Shown one piece after another: positions 1 to 9,895 of a stretch of 64,000 nucleotides of DNA. The position numbers and the translations under genes were made by a program. Every line of letters begins with the position of its first letter. The first letter of the stretch is position 1. The notes beneath the pieces are model-generated. The model saw only the letters and a program-made list of their open reading frames with translations. It was not told where the DNA came from and did no database searches. The stretch comes from Pseudomonadota bacterium. GTDB lineage: Bacteria > Pseudomonadota > Alphaproteobacteria > Acetobacterales > Acetobacteraceae. The DNA lies in the NCBI GenBank assembly GCA_021818505.1, contig JAKADX010000005.1, forward strand, positions 1-64,000. The letters run 5' to 3'.

Positions 1-95
1 AACCGCTGCGGTCATAGCGGCCGCGGTTCTCCTCCGTCCACATCGGGCTGCTCCCGCGAATCGGCTCCGCCCACCACAGAATCACAACCGACTCA

Positions 96-1558
96 ATGGA
101 CTCAACATGTTCGTGGACAGACACTTACGCGAGCATTGGCGGACCCCGGTTGGTCATGGACTACAACAACAATGGTTGGGGACCGGCCAATATCGACCGA
201 GTCTTCGCCCACGAGACCGGGCACATTTTCGGCTGCCCGGACGAATATGCGAGCAGCGGATGCAACTGTGGCGGAGGCTGGGGGCGCTTCGGCATCGTAA
301 ACGGCAACTGCGAGAACTGTGCCGGTGAGGGTGGCGTCGCTTGCCTGATGAAGGGGAACACGTTCAGCCTGTGTGAGTACACACCGGGCCATCTGGGCTG
401 GTCTCCACAATTGGTTGTTCCGAACTTCGGCTATAATGCAGGGGGCTGGCGGGTCGACCAGCATCCGCGATTCCTGGCTGACACCACTGGTGACCGGCGT
501 GCTGATATTGTCGGCTTCGGTAATGCGGGCGCGTGGGTCTCGCGTGCCCGCGCCGACGGTCGATTCGAGACACCGCAACTGGTAGTTGCCAACTTCGGCT
601 ACACCGCCGGAGGCTGGCGGATTGATCGACATCCGCGGTTCCTGGCTGACGTCACTGGCGACGGCCGCGCCGACATTGTCGGCTTCGGTAACGCTGGCGT
701 GTGGGTTTCCCTTGCCCAGGCCGACGGCACGTTCACCGTCCCGCGGTTGGTGGTCAATAACTTCGGCTACGACGCGGGGGGCTGGCGGGTCGACCAGCAT
801 CCGCGATTCCTGGCCGATGTTAATGGCGACGGCCGCGCCGACATCGTCGGCTTCGGCAACGCCGGCGTCTGGGTGTCGCTTGCCCAGGCCGACGGCACGT
901 TCACCACGCCACAGTTGGTGGTCAGCAACTTCGGCTACAATGCGGGGGGTTGGAGAGTCGACCAGCATCCGCGATTCCTGGCTGACGTTAACGGCGACGG
1001 CCGCGCCGACATTGTCGGCTTCGGTAACGCCGGCGTCTGGGTCTCGCTTGGCCAGGCCGACGGCACGTTCACCGCCCCACAGTTGGTGGTCAACAACTTC
1101 GGCTACAATGCGGGGGGCTGGCGGGTCGACCGGCATCCGCGGTTCCTGGCTGACGTTAATGGCGACCGCCGCGCCGACATTGTCGGCTTCGGCAACGCCG
1201 GCGTCTGGGTGTCGCTTGGCCAGGCCGACGGCACCTTCACCACCCCACAATTGGTGGTCAATAACTTCGGCTACGATGCAGGGGCTGGCGGGTCGACCAG
1301 CATCCGCGTTTCGTGGCTGATACCACCGGCGACGGCCGCGCCGACATTGTCGGATTCGGTGACGCCGGCGTTTGGGTTTCAAGGTCGCTTTCCAATGGCG
1401 CGTTCGAGAACCCAGGGCTGGTGATCAAGAATTTCGGCTACAGTGCAGGAGGCTGGCGGGTCGACCGGCATCCGCGGTTCCTGGCTGACACCACCGGCGA
1501 CGGCCGCGCCGATATTGTCGGCTTCGGCAACGCCGGCGTGTGGCTGTCGCGATCATGA
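96..1558 (+). pseudogene. Frameshifted zinc metalloprotease / FG-GAP (VCBS) repeat protein remnant
   Basis: The first readable part carries a zinc-protease motif, HETGHIFGCPDEY (HExxH with a third acidic/His region), followed by a Cys-rich stretch and a conserved Met before the domain ends near residue 110. The rest is tandem FG-GAP/VCBS-like units of the type LADVNGDGRADIVGFG, which form beta-propeller blades with calcium-binding D-x-D-G loops. Two lesions are visible. There is no signal peptide, and an in-frame stop at 15-17 leaves only a short N-terminus before the protease domain. At 1281-1284 the G run is one base shorter than in the other repeats, so frame 0 drifts into nonsense and ends at 1424, while the true repeat continues in another frame from about 1285 to the stop at 1556-1558. 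Such proteins are normally secreted. A homopolymer sequencing error remains possible for the second lesion, so the gene may be intact at that point. Confidence 0.7.
423..1558 (+). repeat. Seven tandem 168-bp (56-aa) FG-GAP/VCBS repeat units
   Basis: Units begin at 423, 591, 759, 927, 1095, 1263 and 1430. The last is partial, and its one-base offset marks the frameshift. Each encodes a 56-residue unit with the blocks NFGY, GGWRVD, HPRFLAD, GDGRADIVGFG and GVWVS. Nucleotide identity between units is high, so recent duplication or gene conversion is likely. This is a coding repeat, not a CRISPR array. Confidence 0.9.
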
Positions 1559-2116
1559 TGAACTGCTGGACTTCGTCACTGACGTTGCCCTCATTGAGCC
1601 CTCGTTCGTAAGCGGAGTTCGTTCTGGTCGAGGTTCATCCTCGACCGTCCCGCGAACTGCCACAACCAGGGACGGGTTACGTACGTGTCCATTTGCACTC
1701 CCTCGCCCGGCACCAGGCGGTCGTAGCGCGTCGGATCGTGCCGCGACCGCCGGCTCCGTGGCAGTGGGCGGAGACCGCGACGGGCCAGATTCTCCGATCT
1801 GCCGATGCCATCGCTGCCGGGGCGGCCGTGGCGTTGTGGGCAACGCGAAGCGTTGTCCATCAAGTCCACAGCCTGCCTAATTCGTGGCGAGGATGTCTGG
1901 GAACCGTACACGTGTGAACGCCGCCGGGCGCCAGACCTGCTCCTCGCCGGGCGAGACCGCGCTCCGGCCCGCCGGCGGCGGCGCTGATGCGTGCCTGGAT
2001 GGCGGTCGGATGCTCACCTTCGTGTTGCGCCATTCGGGCAGCCTGCGCCGCCTGCGCAGCCTGCTCCACGTGCCGGCAGACCGCGGCAATGCTGCCACAC
2101 GTCATCGCCGGCCAAA
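1559..2116. other. Non-coding, decayed interval between the repeat gene and the nos operon
   Basis: About 560 bases without a convincing gene. Open frames on both strands are short, mutually overlapping and compositionally random. The only recognisable coding trace is a fragment like an rve-type transposase on the minus strand at about 1684-1791, listed separately. The right end holds the nosR promoter region. Confidence 0.6.
1684..1791 (-). pseudogene. Probable transposase (rve/DDE integrase core, IS481-like) fragment
   Basis: Read on the minus strand, this stretch contains LPRSRRSRH followed by RYDRLVPGEGVQMDT. It resembles the segment leading into the first catalytic Asp of integrase-core transposases (typically R-Y-E-R-x-x-P-G-x-x-V-Q-M-D). 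Similarity fades on both sides and the reading frame is not maintained, so this can only be a remnant. No terminal inverted repeats or target duplications were found. The assignment rests on motif memory and is tentative. Confidence 0.4.
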
Positions 2117-2130
2117 TTGACGCATATCAA
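2117..2130 (+). promoter_or_regulatory. FNR/Dnr/NnrR-type binding site upstream of nosR
   Basis: The sequence TTGACGCATATCAA matches 9 of the 10 defined positions of the FNR-family palindrome TTGAT-N4-ATCAA. Its centre lies about 71 bases before the nosR start, which allows activation of a start site about 41 bases downstream of the box centre. Nitrous oxide reductase operons are commonly controlled by FNR/CRP-family regulators that sense low oxygen or NO. No such regulator gene is in the window. Confidence 0.7.
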
Positions 2131-2194
2131 ATACCAATTTGGGAATGCGTGCTTCAACCCAGCCGACACAGCGGCAGGACGCGGCACCCAGACC

Positions 2195-4399
2195 ATGCTG
2201 GCGCTTCCCACACACGGCGTCCGTTCCCTGCTCCGGCTGGTGCTGGCGCTCGCGATACTGATCGGGGGCACGGCGGCAGCCGTGGCGCAGAGCCGGCTCG
2301 CCGAGTTTCTGGCCAAGGTGCCGCCGGCCGAGCTGTTTCCCGGCGCTGACCATTACGACGCGCCGCAGGGCACGCCGCCTGTGGCCACGGTGCGGGCGGG
2401 AGAGCGGGTGCTGGGCTACGCCTTCGTCAATGCCGACTGGGTGGATTCGACAGGCTATTCCGGCAAGCCGATCCAGATCCTCATCGGGCTGTCCACCGAC
2501 GGCAAGATCGCCGGCGCGCGCCTGATGGACCATCACGAGCCGATCGTCCTGATCGGCATTCCGCCGGCGCGGATCGCCAAATTCATCGCCGGCTACACCG
2601 GCCGCGACGTGCTCGACCTCGCGAAGGCCGGTCCGGAAGGACACCCGCCGGTCGATATCGTCAGCGGCGCCACCGTCACCGTCACCGTGATCGGCGAGAG
2701 CATGGTGCATTCGGCGATCAAGGTGGCGCGTTCCAAGGGCATGGCCGGCACCGCCGTCGCGATCGAGACTCTGCCGCGCGGAGAGATCGATCCGGCGCAC
2801 CAGGCGCCGGCGGACTGGATCGGCCTGTTGGGCGACGGCACCGTGCGGCGGCTGCAACTGAGCGTGGGTGAGGTCAGCGACGCCTTCGCCCGGGCCGGCG
2901 ATGCCGAAGCGGCGCAGCATCCCGAATCGGCGACGCCCTCGGACTTCTTCATCGATCTCTACGTTGCCCCGATCTCGGTCCCGACGATCGGCAAGCGCCT
3001 GCTCGGCGACGCGCGGTACGACACGCTGCGCAAGAGTCTGAAGCCCGGCCAGCAGGCAATCCTGATCGCCGCGAACGGTGCCTATTCCTACAAGGGATCC
3101 GGCTATGTGCGCGGCGGCATCTTCGACCGCATCGCGCTGCTGCAGGGCGAGCAGTCGATCCGCTTCCGCGACCGCGACCATGTGCGGCTGGCCGACATTC
3201 ATGCACCGGGTGCGCCGGGCTTCCAGGACGTCGATATCTTCCGCGTGCCGCAGGGCAGCACGCTGGACGTGACGCAACCCTGGCGGCTGCAACTGCTCGC
3301 CGAGCGGGCATTCGGCGCGCGCGGCAAGTCGTTCCTCACCTTCGAGCTGGGCTACCAGCTTCCCGCATCCTATCTCAAGCCGCTGCCGCCGCCGGTGCCG
3401 GCTGTCGCGGCACCGACGCCGGCGCCCGAAGGGGTGGCGGTGTGGAAAATGATGTGGCGTGCCAAGGCCGGCCAGATCGCCGTGCTGACCGCCGCCCTGG
3501 TGGTGCTGACCGCGATCTTCTTCTTCCAGGACTGGCTGGCCAAGCGGCCGGTCCTGTACGACCGGGTGCGCCTCGGCTTTCTCGCCTTCACGCTGTTCTG
3601 GATCGGCTGGTACGCCGAGGCGCAGCTGTCGGTGGTCAACGCACTTGCCTTCTTCGATGCGCTGCGCAGCGGCTTTCGCTGGGAATACTTCCTGATGGCG
3701 CCGCTGATCTTCATCCTGTGGTTCGCCACCGCGGCCTCCATCCTGTTCTGGAACCGTGGCGCGTTCTGCGGCTGGCTGTGCCCGTTCGGGGCATTGCAGG
3801 AGCTGCTCAACCGGGCGGCGAAGCTGCTGCGTGTCCCCCAGATCCGTGTGCCGTTCTTTCTGCACGCGCGTCTCGTGGCGCTGAAATACGTCATCTTCCT
3901 GGTGCTGTTCGGCATCTCGCTCTCCGCCCTCGGCACCGCCGAGCGCGCCGCCGAGGTGGAACCCTTCAAGACCGCGATCATCCTGCGCTTCGCACGCGAC
4001 TGGCCATTCGTGCTGTATGCCGGCGCGCTGCTTGCCGCCAACATGACCGTGGAACGATTCTTCTGCCGCTATCTGTGTCCGCTCGGCGCCGCGTTGGCGA
4101 TTCCGGCGCGGCTGCGCATGTTCGACTGGCTGCGCCGCTATCGCGAATGCGGCAACCCCTGTCAGCGTTGCGGAAACGAATGCCCGGTGCAGGCGATCCA
4201 TCCCGAGGGGCACATCAATCCCAACGAATGCATCCAATGCCTGCACTGCCAGATGCTCTACCACCACGATCAGAAATGTCCGGTGATGATCCAGCGCCGG
4301 CTGAAGCGCGAGCGGCACGCCGCCACTGCCGCGCAACCGCCCGCTCTGCCGCCGCGCGCGAGGGTTTCGGATACCGGCGCCGGAGCAAACGTGCCGTGA
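2195..4399 (+). CDS. nosR: NosR: membrane flavoprotein/polyferredoxin needed for N2O reductase expression and activity
   Basis: This 734-aa protein has the NosR layout. A signal-anchor comes first (about residues 10-35), then a periplasmic FMN-binding domain with the flavinylation motif SGAT near residue 156, then several membrane spans (about 425-620) with two CP motifs (WLCPFG, YLCPLG). A cytoplasmic ferredoxin-like tail follows, with Cys652, 656, 659 and 663 and a second set at 679, 682, 685 and 695. In known systems NosR passes electrons from quinol to NosZ and is needed for nos transcription or maturation. The ATG at 2195 is chosen because it begins the signal-anchor; an open frame upstream to 1991 lacks homologous features and would span the FNR-like box. 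The SGAT motif fits covalent flavin loading by NosX, encoded at the end of the operon. Confidence 0.96.
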   Translation: MLALPTHGVRSLLRLVLALAILIGGTAAAVAQSRLAEFLAKVPPAELFPGADHYDAPQGTPPVATVRAGERVLGYAFVNADWVDSTGYSGKPIQILIGLSTDGKIAGARLMDHHEPIVLIGIPPARIAKFIAGYTGRDVLDLAKAGPEGHPPVDIVSGATVTVTVIGESMVHSAIKVARSKGMAGTAVAIETLPRGEIDPAHQAPADWIGLLGDGTVRRLQLSVGEVSDAFARAGDAEAAQHPESATPSDFFIDLYVAPISVPTIGKRLLGDARYDTLRKSLKPGQQAILIAANGAYSYKGSGYVRGGIFDRIALLQGEQSIRFRDRDHVRLADIHAPGAPGFQDVDIFRVPQGSTLDVTQPWRLQLLAERAFGARGKSFLTFELGYQLPASYLKPLPPPVPAVAAPTPAPEGVAVWKMMWRAKAGQIAVLTAALVVLTAIFFFQDWLAKRPVLYDRVRLGFLAFTLFWIGWYAEAQLSVVNALAFFDALRSGFRWEYFLMAPLIFILWFATAASILFWNRGAFCGWLCPFGALQELLNRAAKLLRVPQIRVPFFLHARLVALKYVIFLVLFGISLSALGTAERAAEVEPFKTAIILRFARDWPFVLYAGALLAANMTVERFFCRYLCPLGAALAIPARLRMFDWLRRYRECGNPCQRCGNECPVQAIHPEGHINPNECIQCLHCQMLYHHDQKCPVMIQRRLKRERHAATAAQPPALPPRARVSDTGAGANVP

Positions 4400-4460
4400 C
4401 GGATTCGATCAGGATGACCACGAGGTCGTTCGAGGGCGACCCAGCGCAAGGGAGAACAGC

Positions 4461-6392
4461 ATGAGCGACGAGCAGGACATGACCGGCAAAGACAGTCCGA
4501 CCGCGGTTGGGCGGCGGGGGCTGCTTGGCACAACCGCCGCCGCAGCGGCGCTGGCCGGGCTTGCGGGCGGGGCAGCTTCCGCGGCGCTGGTGCGCGAGGC
4601 GCTGGCGCAGAACCGCAAGGCGGCGAGCGCCGAGGTGAAGCCGGGCGACCTCGACGAATACTACAGCTTCTGCAGCAGCGGGCAGACCGGCGAGCTGCGC
4701 ATCCTCGGAATGCCGTCGGGGCGCGAACTGATGCGCGTGCCGGTGTTCAACCGCGACAGCGCTACCGGCTGGGGCCTGACCAATGAGAGCAAGAAGATTC
4801 TCACCGAGGGTCTGCTGCCCGCAACGCGCAAGTTCCTCGAAAGCCGGGGCGGCATGTACCAGAACGGCGACCTGCACCATCCCCGCATGTCGTACACCGA
4901 CGGAACCTATGATGGGCGCTATATATTCGTCAATGACAAGGCCAACTGCCGCATCGCGCGCATCCGCTGCGACGTGATGAAGACCGACAAGATCATAGAA
5001 ATCCCGAACGCGTCCGACATCCACGGTATGCGGCCGCAGAAATACCCGCGCACTGGCTATATCTTCGCCAACAGCGAGCATCCGGTGCCGCTCCCTAACG
5101 ACGGCAAGGTGCTTGACGATCCCAAGAAGAACTACTGGTCGGTGTTCACCGCGGTCGATGGCGACGCGATGAAGGTCGCGTGGCAGGTCATGGTGGACGG
5201 CAACCTCGACAACTGCGACGCTGACTATCAGGGCAAATATGCCTTCTCGACGTGCTACAACCCCGACAAGGGCGTGAACCTCCAGGAGATGACCGACCAC
5301 GAACAATCCTGGGCGATCGTCTTCAACATCAAGCGCATCGAGCAGGCGGTTGCCGCCGGAGACTGCAAGGAGATCAACGGCGTCAAGGTCGTCGATGGCC
5401 GCCACGGATCGAAATACACGCGCTACATCCCCGTCCCCGGATCACCGCACGGGTGCAACGCCGCCCCGGACGGAATCCACATCATGTTCGCCGACAAGCT
5501 CTCGCCGACCGTCACCGTGATCGACGTGCGCAAACTGGACGACCTGTTCGACGATAAGATGAAGCCCCGTGACGTTGTGGTGGCGGAGCCACAGATCGGC
5601 CTCGGTCCGCTGCACACGGCCTTCGACGGGCGCGGCAACGCCTATACGACGGCGTTCATCGACAGCCAGATCGTGAAGTGGAACATCGACAAGGCCCGAC
5701 GCGCCTATGCGGGGGAGAAGGTCGATCCGATCATCGAGAAGATCGACGTCCACTACCAGCCGGGGCACAACCACACCTCGATGGGCGAGACCAAGGAGGC
5801 AGATGGCAAGTGGCTCATCTCGCTCAACAAGTTCTCCAAGGACCGGTTCCTGCCGGTGGGACCGCTGCATCCGGAGAATGACCAGCTGATCGATATCTCG
5901 GGCGACAAGATGGTGATTGTGCATGATGGCCCGAGTTTCGCCGAGCCGCATGACACATGCATCGTGCATCGCTCCAAGGTCAACCCGGTGCAGGTGTGGA
6001 AGCGCGACGACCCGATGTGGGACGACATCCGCAAGCAGGCGGAAAAGGATGGCGTGAAGCTGGAGGAGGCCGCGAACGTCATCCGCGACGGCAACAAGGT
6101 GCGTGTCTACATGCACTCGAACGCGCCGCAGTACAGCCTCGACAAGATCGAGGTGAACGAGGGCGATGAGGTCACCGTGGTCCTCACCAACATGGACGAC
6201 GTGGAGGATCTGACGCACGGCTTCACCATCGTGAGCTATGGCGTGATGATGGAGGTTTCGCCGCTGCAAACGGCGTCGGTCACATTCATCGCCGATCGTC
6301 CTGGCGTGCACTGGTACTACTGCCAGTGGTTCTGTCACGCGCTGCACATGGAGATGTCCAACCCGATGATCGTCCATCCCAAGTCGGTCTGA
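4461..6392 (+). CDS. nosZ: NosZ: clade I (Tat-exported) nitrous oxide reductase
   Basis: Catalyses reduction of N2O to N2 in the periplasm. The 643-aa precursor starts with a twin-arginine signal (GRRGLLG, residues 17-23) and cleaves near residue 50. A seven-bladed propeller carries the CuZ ligands, visible as His139, His140, His188, His330, His385, His436 and His497. The C-terminal cupredoxin holds the CuA site: His586, Cys621, Trp623, Cys625, His629 and Met632, in [16 protein letters not shown]. All expected ligands are present, so the enzyme should be active. The Tat signal marks it as clade I; clade II enzymes use Sec signals. A good ribosome site (AGGGAG) precedes the ATG. It lies 61 bases after nosR, probably in one transcript. 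Confidence 0.98.
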   Translation: MSDEQDMTGKDSPTAVGRRGLLGTTAAAAALAGLAGGAASAALVREALAQNRKAASAEVKPGDLDEYYSFCSSGQTGELRILGMPSGRELMRVPVFNRDSATGWGLTNESKKILTEGLLPATRKFLESRGGMYQNGDLHHPRMSYTDGTYDGRYIFVNDKANCRIARIRCDVMKTDKIIEIPNASDIHGMRPQKYPRTGYIFANSEHPVPLPNDGKVLDDPKKNYWSVFTAVDGDAMKVAWQVMVDGNLDNCDADYQGKYAFSTCYNPDKGVNLQEMTDHEQSWAIVFNIKRIEQAVAAGDCKEINGVKVVDGRHGSKYTRYIPVPGSPHGCNAAPDGIHIMFADKLSPTVTVIDVRKLDDLFDDKMKPRDVVVAEPQIGLGPLHTAFDGRGNAYTTAFIDSQIVKWNIDKARRAYAGEKVDPIIEKIDVHYQPGHNHTSMGETKEADGKWLISLNKFSKDRFLPVGPLHPENDQLIDISGDKMVIVHDGPSFAEPHDTCIVHRSKVNPVQVWKRDDPMWDDIRKQAEKDGVKLEEAANVIRDGNKVRVYMHSNAPQYSLDKIEVNEGDEVTVVLTNMDDVEDLTHGFTIVSYGVMMEVSPLQTASVTFIADRPGVHWYYCQWFCHALHMEMSNPMIVHPKSV

Positions 6393-6394
6393 CC

Positions 6395-7666
6395 ATGGTC
6401 CGCGCGCGCGCCCTCATGCTGACCGCCGCCGTTGCCCTCCTGGCCGGCACGGGCGCGCGTGCGGACGACATCGCCGTACCGGCCGAGGCGGACCTCGCTC
6501 AGGCCGTCGCGCATGCGGCGGCCGGTGATGTGCTGCGCCTGGCACCGGGAGTGCATCGCGGCCCGGTCGTCGTGGCGACGCCGCACCTGACATTGCAGGG
6601 CGCGCCGGGCGCGATCATCGACGGGGGCGGCGCGGGCAATACCATCACGGTTGCCGCCCCCGACGTGGTGCTGCGAGATCTGATCATCCGCGGCTCCGGC
6701 CTCAGTCTGCCAGACAAGAACTCCGGCGTGTTCATCGGTCGCGGCGCCGACCGCGCAGTGGTGGCCGACAACGACCTCGAAGGCAACCTGATCGGCGTGT
6801 ATCTCGACGGCCCTCGCGACGCGTTGGTGCAGCACAACCGCATCGCGGGCCTGCAGCGGCTGCGGCGCAACGAACGAGGTCCCGCGGTCGAGGTGTTCGA
6901 TACGCCCGGATCGCGTATCATCGACAACGACATCAGCGATGGGCGCGACGGGGTCTTCTCCGTCACCAGTCACGACAACGTGGTTCAGGGGAACCGGTTC
7001 CGACGGCTGCGCTATTCGGTGCACTTCATGTACACGAACAAGAGCGTGGTGGCCGACAACATCTCGGTCGGCAACGACATCGGCTATGCCATGATGTACT
7101 CGGACCACCTGCGGCTGGACGCGAACGTCTCCGACGGGGACCGCGAATACGGCTTGCTGTTCAACTACGCGAACGACTCGCGCATCAGTGGCAACATCGT
7201 GCGCGGCAGCGGAAAATGCGTGTTCATCTACAATGCCAACAAGAATCGCTTCGAGGAGAATTGGTTCGAGGGCTGCCAGATCGGCATCCACTTCACCGCC
7301 GGGTCCGAACGTAACACCATCACGGGCAACGCCTTCGTCGCCAACCGTACACAGGTCATGTATGTCGGCACGCGCTTTCTGGACTGGGCCGAGCGCGGGC
7401 GCGGCAACTATTGGAGCGACAATCCCGGCTTCGATCTGCGCGGGCGCGGCATCGCGGATGCTGCCTATCGGCCGAACAATGTTGTGGACCAGGTGGTCTG
7501 GCGCGCCCCTGCGGCGAAGCTGCTGCTGAACAGCCCCGCCGTGCAGATCCTGCGCTGGGCGCAGGCTGCGTTCCCGGCCATCCATCCCGGCGGCGTGATC
7601 GACAGCGCCCCGCTGATGCGCCCGCCGATGCCGCCCGCGCTCGCGCGCTTGCAGGCCACGCCATGA
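6395..7666 (+). CDS. nosD: NosD: periplasmic copper-site maturation protein
   Basis: A 423-aa protein with a Sec-type signal peptide (residues 1-about 22, ending in ARA) followed by a right-handed parallel beta-helix of the CASH/PbH1 type. The helix appears as repeated N-x-I/V-x-G-N and D-N-x-I/V strands. NosD works with the NosFY transporter to supply sulfur or to fold the CuZ cluster of NosZ. The ATG at 6395 is preferred because it opens the signal peptide two bases after the nosZ stop. The 3' end overlaps nosF by four bases (ATGA), which suggests translational coupling. Confidence 0.96.
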   Translation: MVRARALMLTAAVALLAGTGARADDIAVPAEADLAQAVAHAAAGDVLRLAPGVHRGPVVVATPHLTLQGAPGAIIDGGGAGNTITVAAPDVVLRDLIIRGSGLSLPDKNSGVFIGRGADRAVVADNDLEGNLIGVYLDGPRDALVQHNRIAGLQRLRRNERGPAVEVFDTPGSRIIDNDISDGRDGVFSVTSHDNVVQGNRFRRLRYSVHFMYTNKSVVADNISVGNDIGYAMMYSDHLRLDANVSDGDREYGLLFNYANDSRISGNIVRGSGKCVFIYNANKNRFEENWFEGCQIGIHFTAGSERNTITGNAFVANRTQVMYVGTRFLDWAERGRGNYWSDNPGFDLRGRGIADAAYRPNNVVDQVVWRAPAAKLLLNSPAVQILRWAQAAFPAIHPGGVIDSAPLMRPPMPPALARLQATP

Positions 7667-8574
7667 CGCCGCGCAGCATCGTGCTCGACCGTGTCAGCAA
7701 GTCCTTCGGCCGGCAGGTCGCCGTCGCTGAGGTGGATCTGACGCTGGGGCCGGGCGAATGCGTCGGACTGGTCGGCCACAACGGCGCGGGCAAAAGCACA
7801 TTGATCAAGTTGATGCTCGGCCTGCTGCACCCGAGCGGCGGGCGTGTCAGCGTGCTGGGGGAGAACCCGACGGGCGGCGGCGGGGCGCGGATGCGGCGGC
7901 AGATCGGCTATCTGCCGGAGAATGTCGCGCTGTACCCGGCGCTGACCGGCATCGAGACGATGGCGTTCTATGCCGCCCTGAAGGGCGAGTCCGTGGTCCG
8001 CGCGCGTGAGCTGCTCGATCGCGTCGGCCTGCCCGCTGACGCCGCCAACCGCGCGGTCGGCACCTATTCCAAGGGCATGCGACAGCGCCTGGCTCTCGCC
8101 CAGGCCATGCTGGGCAGGCCGCGCGTGATGTTGCTGGATGAACCGACCAGCGGCCTCGATCCCGCTCTGCGCCAAAGCTTTTACGCGATCCTGCGCACGC
8201 TGCGCGCGGACGGCGCCACCGTGCTGCTGTCCTCGCACGCGCTTGCCGAGCTTGAGGGCGAGGTGGACCGCATCGTCGTGATGAACCAGGGCCGCAAGTT
8301 GGCCGATGGCGATCTTTCGACGCTGCGGCGGCTTGCCGGGATCACGCCGCGCCTGCGCGCGCGTCTCGCCGCCACGGCCCCGGCATCGGCGAGCGCCGCG
8401 CTTGCCGGCTGGCTGCCGGTAGCGGGCGGAATGCTGGAATGTTCATGCGCGGAGGAGGACATCGTTGCCCGCCTGCGCGACCTGCCCGAAGCGGTCGCGG
8501 CGGTCGAAATTCTACGCCCCAGCCTCGATGAGGTGTACGCGGCCTTTCTGCGCCGTCCGGACGGTGCGGCATGA
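7663..8574 (+). CDS. nosF: NosF: ATPase of the NosDFY copper-site maturation transporter
   Basis: ABC ATPase of 303 aa with Walker A GHNGAGKST (residues 38-46), signature YSKGMRQRLALAQAM and Walker B VMLLDEPTSGLD. It pairs with the membrane partner NosY and the periplasmic NosD to build the Cu4S centre of NosZ. The start codon overlaps the nosD stop (ATGA), and the stop overlaps the nosY start in the same way. Confidence 0.97.
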   Translation: MTPRSIVLDRVSKSFGRQVAVAEVDLTLGPGECVGLVGHNGAGKSTLIKLMLGLLHPSGGRVSVLGENPTGGGGARMRRQIGYLPENVALYPALTGIETMAFYAALKGESVVRARELLDRVGLPADAANRAVGTYSKGMRQRLALAQAMLGRPRVMLLDEPTSGLDPALRQSFYAILRTLRADGATVLLSSHALAELEGEVDRIVVMNQGRKLADGDLSTLRRLAGITPRLRARLAATAPASASAALAGWLPVAGGMLECSCAEEDIVARLRDLPEAVAAVEILRPSLDEVYAAFLRRPDGAA

Positions 8575-9392
8575 GACCGTTGTTCCTGATCGCGGCGAAG
8601 GAGGTGCGCGACGGATTGCGCAACCGCTGGGTGCTCGCCGTCACCGCGCTGCTCGCCCTGTTCGCGCTCACGCTTGCCTTCCTCGGCGCCGCGCCGACCG
8701 GCACGGTGAAGACCGGCGCGCTGGCGGTGACGGTCGTCAGCCTGTCCAGCCTGTCGATCTTCCTGCTGCCGCTGATTGCGCTGCTGCTCGCCTTCGATGC
8801 CATCGTCGGCGAGTGGGAGCGCGGCACGCTGGGACTCCTGCTCGCCTATCCGGTCGCGCGCTGGCAGGTGGTGCTTGGAAAGTTTGTCGGCCACGTCGGC
8901 ATCCTCGCCTTCGCCACCGCGCTCGGCTACGGCGCCGCCGGTGCGGCGGTGGCGCTGACCTCGGACGGCGGCGAGTGGGACGGGTTCGCGCTTCTGGTGG
9001 CATCCTCGGTGCTGCTGGGCGCGGCATTCGTCGCCATCGGCTACGTCATCAGCACGCTCGTCCGCGACCGCGCCAGCGCCGCCGGCCTGGCGATCGGTGT
9101 CTGGCTGGTGTTCGTGCTGATCTACGACATGGCGCTGCTCGGCGTGCTGGTCGCCGATCAGGGGCGCAGCATCGGCGCGGGCGTCGTGAACTGGCTGCTG
9201 CTGCTCAACCCCGCCGACGCCTACCGCATGCTCAACCTCGCCGGCACGCCGGATGTGCGGCTGTTTTCCGGCATGGCGGGTCTGGCGGGCGACGTGCGAC
9301 TTTCGCCTGGCGCGCTTGCCACGGCGCTCGCGCTCTGGGTGGTCGGTCCACTCGCGGCGGCGATCGTCATCTTTCAACGGAGGCAGATATGA
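8571..9392 (+). CDS. nosY: NosY: membrane subunit of the NosDFY transporter
   Basis: A 273-aa integral membrane protein of the ABC-2 permease type with about six hydrophobic segments. A soluble N-terminal lead (AAKEVRDGLRNRW) is followed by the FDAIVGEWERGTLGLLL loop typical of ABC-2 permeases. It forms the membrane channel for NosF and contacts NosD in the periplasm. Start and stop overlap nosF and nosL by four bases each. Confidence 0.95.
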   Translation: MRPLFLIAAKEVRDGLRNRWVLAVTALLALFALTLAFLGAAPTGTVKTGALAVTVVSLSSLSIFLLPLIALLLAFDAIVGEWERGTLGLLLAYPVARWQVVLGKFVGHVGILAFATALGYGAAGAAVALTSDGGEWDGFALLVASSVLLGAAFVAIGYVISTLVRDRASAAGLAIGVWLVFVLIYDMALLGVLVADQGRSIGAGVVNWLLLLNPADAYRMLNLAGTPDVRLFSGMAGLAGDVRLSPGALATALALWVVGPLAAAIVIFQRRQI

Positions 9393-9895
9393 CACGCCCG
9401 CTTCCGAGCGCCGTGTTCGTGCTCGCCCTCGTGCTCGGCGGCTGCGACAAGCCCGCCGCAACGCCGCCGCCGCAGGAGGTTTCGGATGCGTCCACGGCAC
9501 AGTTCTGCGGTATGTCGCTCGCTGAACATGCGGGGCCGAAGGGCCAGATCTTCGTGCGCGATCAGGCGGCGCCGCTGTGGTTCGCGTCGGTGCGCGACAC
9601 GATTGCCTTCTTGCGGCTGCCGGAAATGCGGAAGAACGTCGCGGCCGTGTACGTCAACGACATGGCGCGCGCGACTGACTGGGCGCATCCCGAGGTCGGC
9701 GCCTGGGTCGATGCGCGGCGCGCGGTCTATGTGATCGACAGCCGCAGGCGCAGCGGCATGGACACGCAGGAAGCGGTGCCGTTCGGCGACGCCGCTGCGG
9801 CGCGACGTTTCGCCGCGACCTATGGCGGGCACGTCGTGCCGCTGGCGGATATCCCGGACAGCTACATCCTGACCGATCAAGGAGCCGGTTCGTGA
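9389..9895 (+). CDS. nosL: NosL: outer-membrane-type lipoprotein, Cu(I) chaperone for NosZ
   Basis: A 168-aa lipoprotein precursor with a lipobox (LVLGGC, Cys near residue 19). The conserved FCGM motif follows; its Cys and Met, with a later Met, bind Cu(I). NosL delivers copper for assembly of NosZ. The ATG overlaps the nosY stop (ATGA) and is preceded by a strong CGGAGG ribosome site inside nosY. The 3' end overlaps nosX. Confidence 0.95.
   Translation: MTRPLPSAVFVLALVLGGCDKPAATPPPQEVSDASTAQFCGMSLAEHAGPKGQIFVRDQAAPLWFASVRDTIAFLRLPEMRKNVAAVYVNDMARATDWAHPEVGAWVDARRAVYVIDSRRRSGMDTQEAVPFGDAAAARRFAATYGGHVVPLADIPDSYILTDQGAGS

Noticed and set aside
102-1382. Long minus-strand frame (about 426 aa) opposite the FG-GAP gene
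   Set aside because: It is the antisense shadow of the GC-rich repeats. Its own repeats mirror the plus-strand units and no domain is recognisable.
423-1558. Regular repeats considered as a CRISPR array
   Set aside because: The 168-bp units are contiguous, coding and free of unique spacers; no cas gene is present.
1860-2105. Minus-strand frame of 81 aa considered as a gene upstream of nosR
   Set aside because: No ribosome site or motif; two other frames are equally open here and composition is random.
2102-4336. Long minus-strand frame (about 744 aa) opposite nosR
   Set aside because: His/Arg/Gln-rich antisense shadow of a GC-biased gene; nosR on the other strand has full family motifs.
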